From assembly GCA_963920575.1 (NCBI GenBank), contig OY986968.1, forward strand, positions 387,001 to 451,000: a DNA stretch of 64,000 nucleotides. The letters run 5' to 3'. The stretch is from Narthecium ossifragum (taxonomy: Eukaryota; Streptophyta; Magnoliopsida; Dioscoreales; Nartheciaceae). This document shows, one piece after another, positions 1 through 12,190 of the stretch (position 1 is the stretch's first letter; each line of letters begins with the position of its first letter). A program made the position numbers and the translations under genes. The notes below the pieces were generated by a model that was not told the DNA's origin, searched no databases, and was given only the letters and a program-made list of their open reading frames with translations.

Positions 1-551
1 CCTTTTCTACGGAAGTGGAATTATTGAGCCAAGTAAGTGGCAGTATCACTTCCCTTTAGGGTTAATCCCTTCAAAGCACAAACTGCAATGCATATGGTGT
101 TGGTTGTGTAAACAAAGTTCTCTATTTACATAATAAAAAGATGTAAGAAACTTTGGCCATATGTATTGAACCAAAGGAGCAAATGAAGGTTCCAAGCATG
201 AGATTAGGAGGCAGGAATGAAATATGTTGTGGCAAAAATTAACCAGCAACACAATCTATGAAGTGCTACTGCATTAGGAACGCTTTATGCAAACTAATAG
301 CAAAGACCTATTTGTCTGTTGAATATATACCAGAAAGTTCTTTCAGCATCAAAATATGAAAACTTATTCATTTGAATTAATGTTAAATATCCTGGAATGA
401 GCTAATTTTCTTGCAAAAAATATTCCTTTTGGAAAAATTTCTAGCACCTAAGGTCTTGCTATTTTTTGTTGCAAATATTAAGCATTGCACTCCTCTTTGT
501 ATGAAAATTCTAAAAAATTTCAGTAAGGAAAAATATTTTTCAGGTCAATAG

Positions 552-3500
552 TGTTGTTTGGAAATCATTTCTCACTTTTTCTCTGCATTTAATGGGCAGT
601 TTAATGACATTGGTGATCATGGAACTAAAATTATTGTGTTCAACCTGTGGTTCAATGATGATGGGAGTATGGAGCTTGACTTTGAATCTGATGCAGAGGT
701 TTATGTTTTCTTCTTATCATTTTTATTGAATTTCTTTGTATTCCTACAGTATGATATCACAAGGAGCAAAAACCTTTTCAGTTATCTTTGTGTTCAAGAA
801 CATAAAGCAGAGTTATTGAATTATTCTTCATTTCCCATTCTAATTATTTCCTCTCTCATCTACTATATTGTCAGAATATTTGACTGTTGACACAATTTGT
901 TTGATAGCATCATATGTGAACTTCACAAATATTTTTCTCAAGTACATTTGCGCCAGCCATGCTGACCCTCTGTGCCGACAGCACGATGAGATGAGAGAGA
1001 AGGGTAAGGAGAAAAGGAGGAGGGTAGGGAGACTAGTCCAGTGTTGCTGAAAGGAATCCAGTGGATGCGAGGGAAGAGGAGGGCGGCACGGCATAGGGGA
1101 TGAGCTGAAGGGGGTCGGACATAGGGGAGGGAGGGAGGGAGATTAGGGTTTAAAACTTTAAAGGTTTTAAATATGGTTGAAACTTAACACCCGCTATCAG
1201 AGGTTGACGGGTTTTTTACTGTGTGGCCTACATTGGCTCCTAAGCCATTTGGCACCAAGTTGAGCACATAGGTGCCAAGCAGCACCTGGGCCATCTTTCA
1301 TGTGCTCGAGCCAGGTTTGAAACCCAAGCTGGTTCCCCACCAGCTCGACAAAACCGGGCCGCACATATAGTGCCAGTTGGCACCAACATCCTTGCATTGC
1401 CTGTGGAAACAATTTCATGATTTTTTTTTGCCATTTCGTGTCTGTATCAGATTATGGTATGTTGCTGCTGGTGCGCTATTAAACATTACCATCACTATGG
1501 GAACTATGTGTTAAGGTGGTTTTGTCTTTTAAAGCATTGATTATAAATGCTGTAAATTGCTTTGATATAACCATGTGAGTTCTTTTTGGCCCATCTATGG
1601 GGAAAAGACCATGTGAGTTCCTTTTTTTTTGTTTGAGGATTTTGACTTTTTCCAGCTGCAGGATATCATGATCAGTGGTGCACCATCTATAGTTCAAAGC
1701 AAAAGCAGAGCAAAAATAGCAACCCAGAGGCATGTTGCGTATCGATTTCGTTATTCTCTTCGAGTAAGCCACTAGCTCTTTAGTTTAGCCTGCTCAGCTT
1801 TGCTCTTTTTTTCCATTAATATCGTTGTTCTTTTTCAGGCCTACTCTTCTATCTTATATCTGCATATACCACAAAGTTTTAAAATAATTTTGTGTGGTCG
1901 GGTGGTTGACCCTTACTACATAGCCTTTGATCTCAAATACCCTCAGTGCATCAAATATAAACCACAGGTTGAAGAAAACAGGGAGGTTTGTCCTGACTGC
2001 TTTGTTTTCTAGTAAATTGATATTTGTGTGACGTTGCTTTTAATTTCTTAAGTAAATTGTACTTCTATGATTAGAACTTAAGCATTGTGATTTATCTCAT
2101 AAGTATATTCTTGGTTCCTGCACAATATCTTTTCTGCGATAATATCCAGTAAAATATATCTCATTTTTCTTGGTGCTGCACAGCCTTGTATGTCATACTT
2201 AAAACTCGTCATTCAGGCCTTGTAATTTAATCATTACTCAGATACCAGAAAAGATGTTCCATCTTTAGTCCATGAGATGATGGGTCCCTTGGAACTGATA
2301 ATAAGTACCTCATTTTTTTGCTTTTTTCACTCTGGTTTTTTCCCAAGCCGGAATTTCCTTGCAGATGACCTCAAGCCTAGAAATGGAAAATAATAAGCAT
2401 GATCCTCCTTTTAAATTGGCAATGCCTTGGGTTTTCAGCAAGAAAATGCTATTTAGTAGTACTTTGTTATGTCTTACACTGCTCACATTGTTTGGTTGTG
2501 ATCCTCCCAAATTCAGGACAATGCCATCACTACTATTATTGGATTTTTGGAAGGTTCTCCACATCTTAATGTCCATGGATTTAGTATCTACCACAAAAAT
2601 CGTCTTGTATTGGTGAGATGGCGCTGCCTTTTTCTTTTGAAAGCTTCCAAGGGAAATTGAAATATTTTTATTTTTTTCCCTTTTTGATGCTCAAGTTCGT
2701 GTGATACTGAAAAATACAGATTTTGTTAAAGTTATTGCAACTTTTTGATTACTTAGCTATTGTTGTTGTTATTCAGTTATTACTTCAATGTCAAAAACTA
2801 TGGCGCAAGTGCTAGAGAGTGCCTATTAAGCTTAGAGTGTAAACTAATAGGTTCTCCAAGAAAGCAGTAAGTGTTCAGGCATTCTCCACGATTGAAACAT
2901 GTTAGTACCTTGCAAATAAAAAAGAACATATTAAAAGGGAATATATTATGTGAAAAATGTAAAACACTTTCACTAGAATAGTCGTATTGTAGTGAATGTG
3001 AGATATTGCAGGTCATGGATTCCACACCAATAATTGAGATGATGCTGAAAGTTTCCTTGCCGAGGTTCATAGTGCCGTAAAAACATAGGGAATGACTCAA
3101 AGCAGCCAATTTTGAATATTGAGGATGTTATACATATCCTATTGGCTGTTAAGAATTGCAACCAAATTGGAGGGGGGGAGGGAGATAATTAATCAAAAGG
3201 AAGTTTTTTTGGTATGTTTAATGTGATAAGCCTCTTGATTTCCATGATGGTGGCTCGTGTTGAGCCGTCCTTTGATAGGCGTGGTTTGTGCCATTGGCAT
3301 GGCGTTGTGCTGCTGGCTTGGAGGGGTAAGAGTAAGCATCTGAGTTAGAACAGAGGAGAAGATAAGTGGAGAGGAGAAAATGGGTTCCGCAGATTGATTT
3401 CAGGGAAGATCAGTGTGGGGGAGAGTTCCGGAGAAGAGAAGGGAACAACATTGCAATTAAAATGGTAAGATTTGAAAAGATTTCTTCTATTTTATATATA

Positions 3501-6500
3501 GGTAACCTTAATGGGTTTTGGGTGAGACCTGAAAACCCAAAAACCCAAACCATGATAGTCATATTTGAGTTTTCTGCTATTCATCAGACCTAGGATTTGA
3601 TGGCAAGTGATACCAGCTGGGCCACTGGTAGCAATTTTTATGCCATTAGAATAGATTTGAGTGCAATAGGATCTGACATCATTGTGGGTATTGGAAGTAT
3701 TGAGCTTTATCACAGTTATTGCATGAATGAGTCCTTTATGTTTTTTCTCCTTTATATTTTTGGACACAGAAGAAATCAATACGGATGGATTCAGGTTTTG
3801 AATACGCAATTTTATAATCTTTTCAGTCTGTAACGTCGATGCAAGCCCTTGCCAGTTATTCAGAAAGGAATCGAAGTAGTAGCCTGTAATGTATCACTAG
3901 TACTGAAGTAATTTGTTCTTTAGCTATTCTTTAGGTTATCATATGCTTTTTTTCTCTGGATTTTTTCAAATGCTTTTGAATTTCATTAGGTTCACTTTCT
4001 CTGTGACATTTTATAAGAGCAACTCTTAGTCTCTGTTTATTCAAGAAGGAAATTGTAGCTCTTAATCTGTTATTTAAACAAGACCTTAATAATCACTGGG
4101 AAATTATATTCCTTGATATGTATGCGTCTACAGGATGTTGATGAACAGTCTCTACTTCAATTCTCTGCAGATGGTCTGTTGTCATACAAGTATATCCATG
4201 CTCTTTCTTTTCTCTTTCTAATTTATAACTTCTTCAACAATGAACGAAAAAATTGTTTTTCTTTGTTTCTCTAAAATTTTTGATCGAGCAATACACATGT
4301 CTATGCTATCCTATGTTTGAGCTTGATCCATCACATTGTCAAACCTTTACTTGAATCTGAATGAAGAATTATAAGGAAATATAGATTTTTCTCTGCTCAT
4401 ATTGTAATGAAAGGAAATTTTTGATTTGATCATGGTTCATGTATAAAACTTTAGATTTTTATCAAGTTTGGAACTCTGTAGCACATTCTAATACACCCTT
4501 CGATTTTTTGTATCCTGCAGCCCTTTTTGCCCGTTGTTTCCGCAGTAAATGGTATGGGCAAAGGTGTTGCTGGTAAGATGCCCATGAAACACTAGTTGTC
4601 TATTCACACAGTTTCTTATCAGGGTGAACTTTTGTACCTGGGCGAAGTTGGATGTGCCAAGACTCAACTTTGTTTACTCTGGATTATTTAAAATCCAAGT
4701 TGTTTACTCTATGAATGATTTGATCATTGCCAGGCGTTCTTGAGGCCAATTTTATTAAACCTACGCACAATAAGCAAGATTTTGAGAAGTCAACCCTTTA
4801 TAGGAAACTTGAAATTCGCTTGAAGGATATGACAGTTGAGTACTGGTAAGGAACTCCATTGGTACCTTTTCTTGTAGATTTGTACATATGTCTCAGTTTT
4901 GTTATGGTGTTGCATGTTGTTTTCTTTTTGGATGATGCCCGTCGACACTCTAAGCCATCTGCTACCTGTTTGTTCCTCAATAGTTGGATAGGTATAGAAA
5001 CTGCTAAGAGCTCCTGTCACGATTCTTGGAACTAAGAATGTCCCAAAATAATGTGTTGTGAAATACTATCCGTGCAACATAAGAATTGGGAGTTCAGTTA
5101 GAGTACTTAGAAATAGATAATCCTTGCATGGGTGATAGCAAGGATTCCAGTGAGCAACAATGTGCCTGCCACCCGAAATGTTTCGTGCTGGCAGGTTTCT
5201 GGCACGATGCACTATAAGATACCGAATATATTAATAAGGGTGGCATAACACCACTGATACATTCTTCATTGTTCCTACTATGTATGCTTTACAAATACTT
5301 GTTCATTTGTTTGTTTGTAACTTTGTATTACTGTGGTGTTCATTATCTGTCTCATTGAATTTCTGCAGGCATCTTCATTGTCATTTGATTGGTTATAGGT
5401 CCAAGAAAATCCCCCCTCCCACTTCAGTTCCGATTATGGCTTCTACTCATCAGATGCCCACTTCTACTCATCAGATGCCCACTTCTACTCATCAGATGAG
5501 TAGCCCAGGAGCATTGAACGGTGCAAGGCAGGTCATGGTGACTAATGATGTATTTGCTTCATCTTCTCAACTCCCTTCTTCGGGACCTTATACAACTGCT
5601 GGATTCGGAGAGAGACATTGCTCCTTAACAGTTGATATTTCAGGATTGCCTTCTATCGTTGGAATATTAGAAGAGCCTGGGGGTATTTCTCCAATCTTTT
5701 GGCTTGTTCTTAGTTTGTGAATACAATAACTGCTCCAACATCATCTACGACTTTTGAAATAACAGTGTGACTGTTTATTGAGATAGTAAATCACATGCCA
5801 GTTGCTTATCTTCATCCTGCTCTGACACAACAGGACTCCCTGAGCAAAGGGCATTTGAGGGTCAAATTGCTGGAGAAAGGTCATCCAAAAAGCATACTGT
5901 GATTGGTGGATTGGGCACTGGAGTTGCAAGCAATCACGATATACAGGTTGGAGCGCAAATACGTTATGTCCCTTCATACTTTTTACTGGTGCCAGCTCTA
6001 GGATTTTATCAACTATACACTGGGTTCCTGATTCTAGATATGTGGGGTCTTAAGCTGATTTAAAGCTTCTTCTCTTATTGGTATAATTGGTAGTTTCCTC
6101 ACCCAATCGTCTCTTGGTGTTTAGAATGCTTGGTCACTGATTAAAACTACCTGATACTCTTTAACTCGACTAAATGATTTAAGCATGAAATAGAAGCAAG
6201 TATTGTGAGACAGGTGGGAGGATGGGTTGTGACCATCTGATTTGGAGCTAGATCATGGTGTTGTAACAGCCACATCCATGCTATGCAGTTTCAGAGGTGT
6301 CACCTCTCTAACATACAATACCATGGAGCTGCCATGTAAGAATGGATACACAAACATTTGTTAAACTGACCACATAATCAGGGTTTTGGTCATAGGTACC
6401 CTCCGAGAGAGAACAAATCCATTTTACTCGATATGAACATATGTAATCACAAGAGACTGGAGAAATGATGCTTGCTTTTCTTTTTCTGTAGCGCAAAGGC

Positions 6501-7288
6501 TCACCTAACTTGTCTCCAATTTCTGTTGGCTGGTCAGGAAGTGCAGCAAAAAATAATAGCCATGATGCACCAAAATAAAAAGCTACAAGATGAGTGAGTG
6601 ACATAGAAACTGTTCTTCATCAGCTTTTTTCCCCTTGAAAGTATATCATGTTTGTAACTAGATGATTGCCCACAATTCCTACCTTATTTGCTCGCAACCT
6701 GATTTTTTTTCGTACTTTTTAGGTGCACCAAATACGCAAGACTGGAGAAAGAGCTTCTACTCAAAGTGAGCCTTCAACTGACAAGGACTTGGTTTATATC
6801 TTTGCATCTTCAACACTTACTGCATGATAGAGTTAGGACATCATGGTAGTAAACATCTCAGATAACGGTTTGACTGTTAGTTATCCGATGTAAGTTTGTT
6901 TTGTAATCTAGAAACAGATAATGCGAAGAGAATGCAAAAAGTTTGAAATGATCTCTTTCATCTCTTTTATCTCAAGTTTGAATTGACACGATATGGGCTT
7001 ATCGAGAGTCATTGAGTCGAGACTTCCCTTTTCCTCCATTTGCTTTCTCAATATTCTCGACTTTCTTTTTGCTTATGGAGTATTGTGTTTCCATTTGATT
7101 GGCAGGCCCACACGCTTAAGAGTGAGCTTGAACGGGCTCAATGTGTCTACAGTAACCTTCTGGCGCAGCTCAAGGCAATCAATGGCACCAAGTTGGAGGT
7201 TTCATGGTTGCCTTCATTTTCACCTCCATTGGCGCCTGAACCTGTTACTTACAAAGCCGGTCCTGAATTCCAAGCTTTTAGGCAGTGA
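552..7288 (+). CDS. MORC-family (microrchidia) GHKL ATPase, 3' half of gene
   Basis: MORC ATPases act in plant heterochromatin condensation and RNA-directed DNA methylation, in the nucleus. Exons I can join in frame: 552-698, 1662-1763, 1839-1985, 2517-2612, 4521-4572, 4734-4845, 5369-about 5714 (donor unresolved), about 5834-5946, 6723-6791 and 7106-7288 (stop). Diagnostic segments are HGTKIIVFNLWFNDDG, YRFRYSLRAYSSILYL, GFLEGSPHLNVHGFSIYHKN, GVLEANFIKPTHNKQDFEKS and the TVEYW-HLHCHLIGY stretch. Together they cover the end of the ATPase module and the S5-like domain. The last exon is predicted coiled coil (about 7106-7190), as expected at a MORC C-terminus. The GHKL ATP-binding N-terminus lies left of the window. 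A coding 21-bp repeat sits after the HCHLIGY motif. The exon calls between 5500 and 6800 are less certain than the rest. The DMS11/MORC6 subgroup is possible but not shown. Confidence 0.85.
5440..5499 (+). repeat. 21-bp in-frame coding minisatellite in the MORC gene
   Basis: About 2.9 copies of a 21-bp unit, identical over the shared bases, encode repeated STHQMPT heptads. Each unit is a whole number of codons, so copy number changes would keep the frame. It lies in the low-complexity linker between the S5-like domain and the C-terminal coiled coil. Confidence 0.85.
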
Positions 7289-7795
7289 GTTGACTGTAAT
7301 GAGAACATCAGCGTAGGAATAGCGCTGTATAGATTAGAAAGAACATGTACAGATAGATTCAAGATGATGTATAGGAAGTTAGCCCCAGTGCGGGCTGTAA
7401 TAGGAAAGCAGCAACTGTGTTGTTTTTTAATCACTGATACTTTGTTCAATTATGTGCAGTGAAATATAGTATCCAAATTTCATTCACTCCTTTCTTCTTG
7501 TGAGCTACTCTCCTAAATTCTTAATATGTTTCATACTTTTTTCTTTGTGTTTAGGATTCTAATGTTTCCCATAATTTTGGATGGGCAGGAAATATAAGAA
7601 TAGTGTGTATTGTAAAATGCTTCAAAGGAAAAAGAAGGACGAGCTTGATGAGCTGAGAACACAAACCTATGATCTGTTGGGAATTCCCAGTCCCACTTGA
7701 TAAAGAAAAAAACAAACAAAAGAGCGAGAAAATGATCTTAAAAACAGGTAATCCATTCAATTCCACAAAAGCCCACTCAGAATACTTCTAATGAA

Positions 7796-10701
7796 CTAAT
7801 TCTCAATGATACCCACATCCTCTCTGAACTGATGAATGGAAGCTGCTGAACTGGTTGAGACCTGCTTCTCTGGAGATGTAGCATTCCATATGGAGCTTAT
7901 CTTCCAGTATTTCCCAGCTCCTCTCCTGCTTTCTTTAGGGTTCCAACCATCCTCTTTTCCATGGCCACACCCTTCACCATCTGACACTGAAACAGAGACC
8001 TCTCTCCAGTTGCACCAAATCCTCAGCATTATGTACAACATCACCAGAATCACCACTGTTGAAGTGAAGACAATGGCTACTATGATTCCGGCCACCGCCG
8101 CAGTCGACAACCTTCTCTCCTCCGAAGCCGCTGAGACCTCCATGCATGAAGCCAGAGGATGGTCACAGAGCTCATTGCCGGCGAATGAGCTCAGTGGGAA
8201 AGAAGACAATGAGGTTGGTATCTGGCCATGCAGAAGATTGTAGGATAGATTCAACCTATGGAGACTAGTAAGCAGACCAAGAGAGGAAGGGATACCTCCT
8301 TGCAGATGATTGAAAGAGAGATTTAGTCTCTCTAGCTTGACAAGGCTTCCGAGAGAGGAAGGGATGTCACCGGACAACTGGTTCCTACTCAAATCCAATA
8401 TCACCTGGAGTTCGGTGAGCATTCCAATCTCTTCCGGGATTGATCTGGTTAAGGAGTTGTCGGAGAGTCTCAATTCATACAGTTTGTTACAATGCCGGAT
8501 GGTGGTTGGTATAGGACCGGAGAGGTTGTTCTTCTGAAGGTTGAGGACATTGAGGGAACTAAGTTTTCCGATCTCCGGCGGGATGTCGCCGGAGAGATTG
8601 TTGTCATGGAGAGAGAGCTTTAGTAGGTTTGAGCAGTTGCAAAGCTCCGGTGGCACATTGCCGGAAAAGTTATTGGACGAGAGATCGAGTTCTCCGAGAG
8701 AATTTAAGCTTCCTATCCAAGAAGGTATCAATCCAGTCAGCTTATTTTGATTTAGTAGTAGATGAGTAAGTTGTCTAAAGTTTGCGAGCTCGGATGGGAC
8801 TTCGCCGGAGAGGTTGTTGAATGATAAATCAACGGTTTCTAAGCTCTTCAGCTGGCCTAATCCTGGAGGAATTACTCCGGCGAGGAGGTTGTGGCCTAAT
8901 CTGAGCCGTGTTAGATTCTTCGATGCAGTGAGTGCTGATGGAATCTCGCCGGAAAAGCTGTTGTTTGTGATGTCTAGTACGGTGAGTGAGTTTGAACCTA
9001 AGAGCGGTAAGATGCTCCCGTTGAACCTATTGTGAGAGACGTTGATGATACTGAGGTTTCTCAAAGAGAAGAGTGAGTCTGGGAGTGGACCATGGAGTGA
9101 ATTGTTATAGAGAGTGATGAGATTAAGCTGTGTGAGGAAGCTAAAGGTTGGTGGCAGAGTACCGGTGAGGTGGTTGTCGGCCAACGCCAAGGCTTGAAGG
9201 CTCTTGCAGTAGCCCAGGCTTGCCGGAATTGGACCCGAGAGATCGTTCTGCCTCAGTTGCAGCACAACCAAGTTCTTGAGCCTTCCAATTGTTTCAGGAA
9301 TCTGACCAGAGAAGTGATTTCCGAAGAAATCGACGTCTTCTAGGCTCGAACAATTTGTTAATCCTCCTGGTATCCTTCTGACATCTGGTTTTCATAGAGA
9401 TAGAACAGTGTGAGCTTATGTAGATTTCCAATCTCTGCTGGGATTGCGCCAATGAGGCCATTGTGGAAGAGTGATAGCATCTCCAGGTTGCTCAGATTTC
9501 CTATATGGGGTGGTAGCATTCCTCCCAAGCTATTGTTGTGGAGAACAAGATTGGTAAGGTTCGCCAGGCGATCGATTCCGGACGGGATGACTCCAGTTAA
9601 GCTGTTGTTCGAGAGATCCAGCGTCTGCAACGAAGTACAATTCAGCAGTGTATCGATTGGCCCAGTGAGAAAGTTCTCTGCGAGGAATAGATTCTGCAAA
9701 CTTGAGCTTTCCGGACAGAGATCGCTGGGGATGTCACCTTCGAAAAGGTTATTTGAGAGTACCAGATACTGCAATCTTCTTAGATGTCTGGTGGAGATGC
9801 TGATGCTCCCAGAAAGATTGTTCTGCGACAAATCCAGCACCTGAAGCTGAGACAACTGATTCAGTTCAAAAGGAATGGCGCCGCTGAATCCATTGCCGAG
9901 CAAACTAAGATATGTTAGGCTCGAAAGATTTCTGAGCTCGCCGGGAATCGGCCCGGAGAGTCTATTGTTGGCCAGGTTCAAAGTTTGCAGTGCCTGAAGA
10001 CTTGCAATAGCTCTAGGCACAGCTCCTTCTAGTTGGTTATCAGCTGCTGATAGAACTTGGAGGCTGACACAACTAGCAATTTCTTCAGGTATTCCTCCAC
10101 TGAGCTCATTCTTCTGCAAGTCTAGTGTCTTCAGGTTCTTCAGATTGCCGAGCTCCACTGGAATGCTGCCGTTTAACCGGCAGTAGGCGAGACGTAGGGT
10201 CTCGAGATCACTGCAGTTGCCAAGACTGGGAGGAACTGCTCCTGATAGCATATTGTCACCAATTCTGAGTACCTTGAGCTTCTTCAGATAGCCAATCTCT
10301 GGAGGGATGACACCAGAGAGAGAATTGGAGAAGAGAAGTAATTGCCTGAGGTTCTTAAGCATCCCCAGCTCCCGAGGAATCGGCCCGGAAAGGGAGTTCA
10401 GAGAAAGATCAAGTGTTTGAAGCGAAACAAGGCCTCCAATCGCCGGAGATATCACGCCTGATAGCCCGCAACCTGACAAGTTCAGGCTAACAACGCTGAT
10501 ATCGCCCAGGAACAAGCATGATACTCCATTCCAGCTACAGATATCATTCTCTGGCGACCAGCTCGCCAGAACTCCTTGGGTATCGATGAAGCCAGACTTC
10601 ACTTGCAGAAGTAACGGGGAATTCAAAGATGCATCTCCGCATGCAGTAATGAGCAAGGAGCTCAATACTGATATAACAAGCATCATGAGGCACTTGTTCA
10701 T
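7796..10701 (-). CDS. LRR receptor-like protein (GSO-like ectodomain, no kinase), with a one-base frameshift
   Basis: Single-exon gene for a plasma-membrane LRR receptor-like protein. From the second ATG (10701): signal peptide (MNKCLMMLVISVLSSLLI), LRRNT cap with CSWNGVSC, then roughly 30 plant-type LRRs (LxxLxLxxNxLSGxIPxxLG), a short acidic juxtamembrane region, one transmembrane helix (AAVAGIIVAIVFTSTVVILV) and a tail of about 85 residues. There is no kinase domain. The ectodomain resembles GSO1/GSO2 kinases, so it would need a kinase partner to signal. Reading frame 1 ends at a stop at 9358, and the remaining LRRs continue in another frame to 7796. Losing one G near 9376-9381 explains this, because GRIPGGLTNCSSLEDVDFF is recovered in the second frame across the join. 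No other lesion is visible, so this is either a recent pseudogenization or a sequencing error. Confidence 0.88.
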
Positions 10702-10752
10702 CCTACCCACTGTAGGATACATGAAAGATTGCATCATGAAGCACTTGTTCAA
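10680..10752 (-). repeat. Duplicated start-codon segment of the LRR gene
   Basis: A 22-bp segment encoding MNKC(F/L)MM occurs twice, 51 nt apart (starts at 10752 and 10701), in frame. It creates two alternative ATGs. The second is followed directly by the hydrophobic core of the signal peptide and is the likelier start. Confidence 0.7.
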
Positions 10753-10975
10753 GCATGAAGTACTACTTTATCAAAGCAACTCCTACCTTATAAGTTCACT
10801 ACTTAGAAAAATATCCGGCTGGAAAGCAATGAAGCTTTAGGAGTATGATATCATGGGGATGGCTTTTGCAGAAGATAGTTTCTATGATCTTGTGAAGTAG
10901 GAATGAGTATATTGAGATAAGATTGTGAGCTTAGGCATGCTCAGAAAGGTTGGAAAGCTAGCTAGAGAGGCCCAC

Positions 10976-10983
10976 TTATATAG
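10976..10983 (-). promoter_or_regulatory. TATA box of the LRR gene
   Basis: TATATAAG on the minus strand, about 275 bp upstream of the preferred ATG at 10701. The spacing leaves a long leader or an undetected 5' UTR intron. No other strong TATA lies nearer. Confidence 0.5.
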
Positions 10984-11880
10984 CAGCTATGAACAGGACC
11001 TCTCTGTACTATTTTCTTATGTCCCCATAGTATTCATCTTTGATTCCCATTCTGTTGTCATGATTATGGAATGATTGGGTGTATGAATATAGTTCATGAA
11101 TTATCCTGTGCTCTGAGTGGAATTTTTTTATTAAGGTTTCATAGGATATAGGATATGGTGGTACCTATGCTATGTTCCAAAGGCATGGGTTCACCTCACC
11201 TCATGAGGCATCTCCAAGTTGGAATACTTAAAAATGAAGTTTTTAAAGTATGAACTTGGTAAAAGTAGCCACCAGCTTCTTTGATTTTTATTGCCAGGCT
11301 TTCAAAGTCTTTTTAGGGATTCCAGGAAAGGACGGAGCCAAGTATAAGCCTTTCGTTTTCTCGGACCTAAGCCAACCTAATCCATGATTAAATAAGGGAA
11401 GAGAACGAAATAGTGAAACTAATCACAACCACCATTAGAGACCTCCTCTCTTCTGAAGAACAATGTGAAGAGAGAGGGAGAAGTAAACTGCTCCCTGGTT
11501 TACCTTATCTAATGTAGAGACATGGCTTTTGGCATGCTTAACTGTAGTTTAGGATTCCTGCTTGAAGATAAACCCAAAACAAGTGCAGACAGGATGTTCT
11601 ATTCTTGTTGGTTGTTGTGTTTTAGAAAACTTTACTTTGTGTGGCTGTCTCTGTTCCCTGCTTTTGCTCGTCACCTTTCCATCGTTCTCCAGGTTCTTAA
11701 ATATTTTACAAAATTATGGTCTCCGAAGATGAATCATAAGTCATCACACGTGAATGTTGAATTAAATGAGCCTACCACGCTGGTTGTACTCAAAATCAGA
11801 ACCTAAGCTATGATATCATGTTAAATCACTAATTATCCCAATAATTTAAACCGATTAAAAAGCACCGAGTTCAAAATCAT
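10984..11880. other. Intergenic spacer, no gene recognised
   Basis: AT-rich spacer upstream of the LRR gene. The longest open frame (11522-11806) has no recognisable domain and no coding character. Confidence 0.5.
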
Positions 11881-12190
11881 AACCTAAGCTCTGATGAGGC
11901 GGAGTTGTTGGCGGTCCTCCAAGCACTAAAGGAGGTAGTAACGTGAGAGATTTACGATATCATTATTGAGTTCAAGTTGAGGAACACAGTGAAGTCTGGC
12001 TGCTCTCCTAGGCGGAGTTATTTTCATATATGTATCGCGTGAGGCAAACGTGATGGCGGATGATCTAGCACGACGGGCTAGGCATGCAGGCTGTTGGCAC
12101 TGTGTCAGTGACCACACCATTTTAATGTAATATGAAGTAGAAACCTGTATCACTCAGCCTCTTGACTCAACTCAGTAAAAAAAAAACCCC
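11881..12190 (+). mobile_element. Decayed LINE 3' end (RNase H remnant with A-tail)
   Basis: Plus-strand reading gives EAELLAVLQALKEV near 11896-11937 and, in another frame, YVSREANVMADDLARRARHAGCW near 12028-12096. These match the E-motif helix and the terminal (H/Y)VPREAN..AD.LA block of the RNase H domain in plant L1-type LINEs. Stops and frameshifts separate the blocks. The segment ends in an A-run at about 12176-12186, as for a 5'-truncated LINE insertion. It is non-functional. Confidence 0.65.

Noticed and set aside
558..890. 110-codon frame taken as one exon
   Set aside because: MORC homology ends at the donor 698/699. The rest of the frame is intron.
7836..9844. Plus-strand open frames over the LRR gene (7836-8243, 8310-8537, 9410-9844 and others)
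   Set aside because: Antisense shadows of the repetitive LRR coding sequence. They show no domain or signal of their own.
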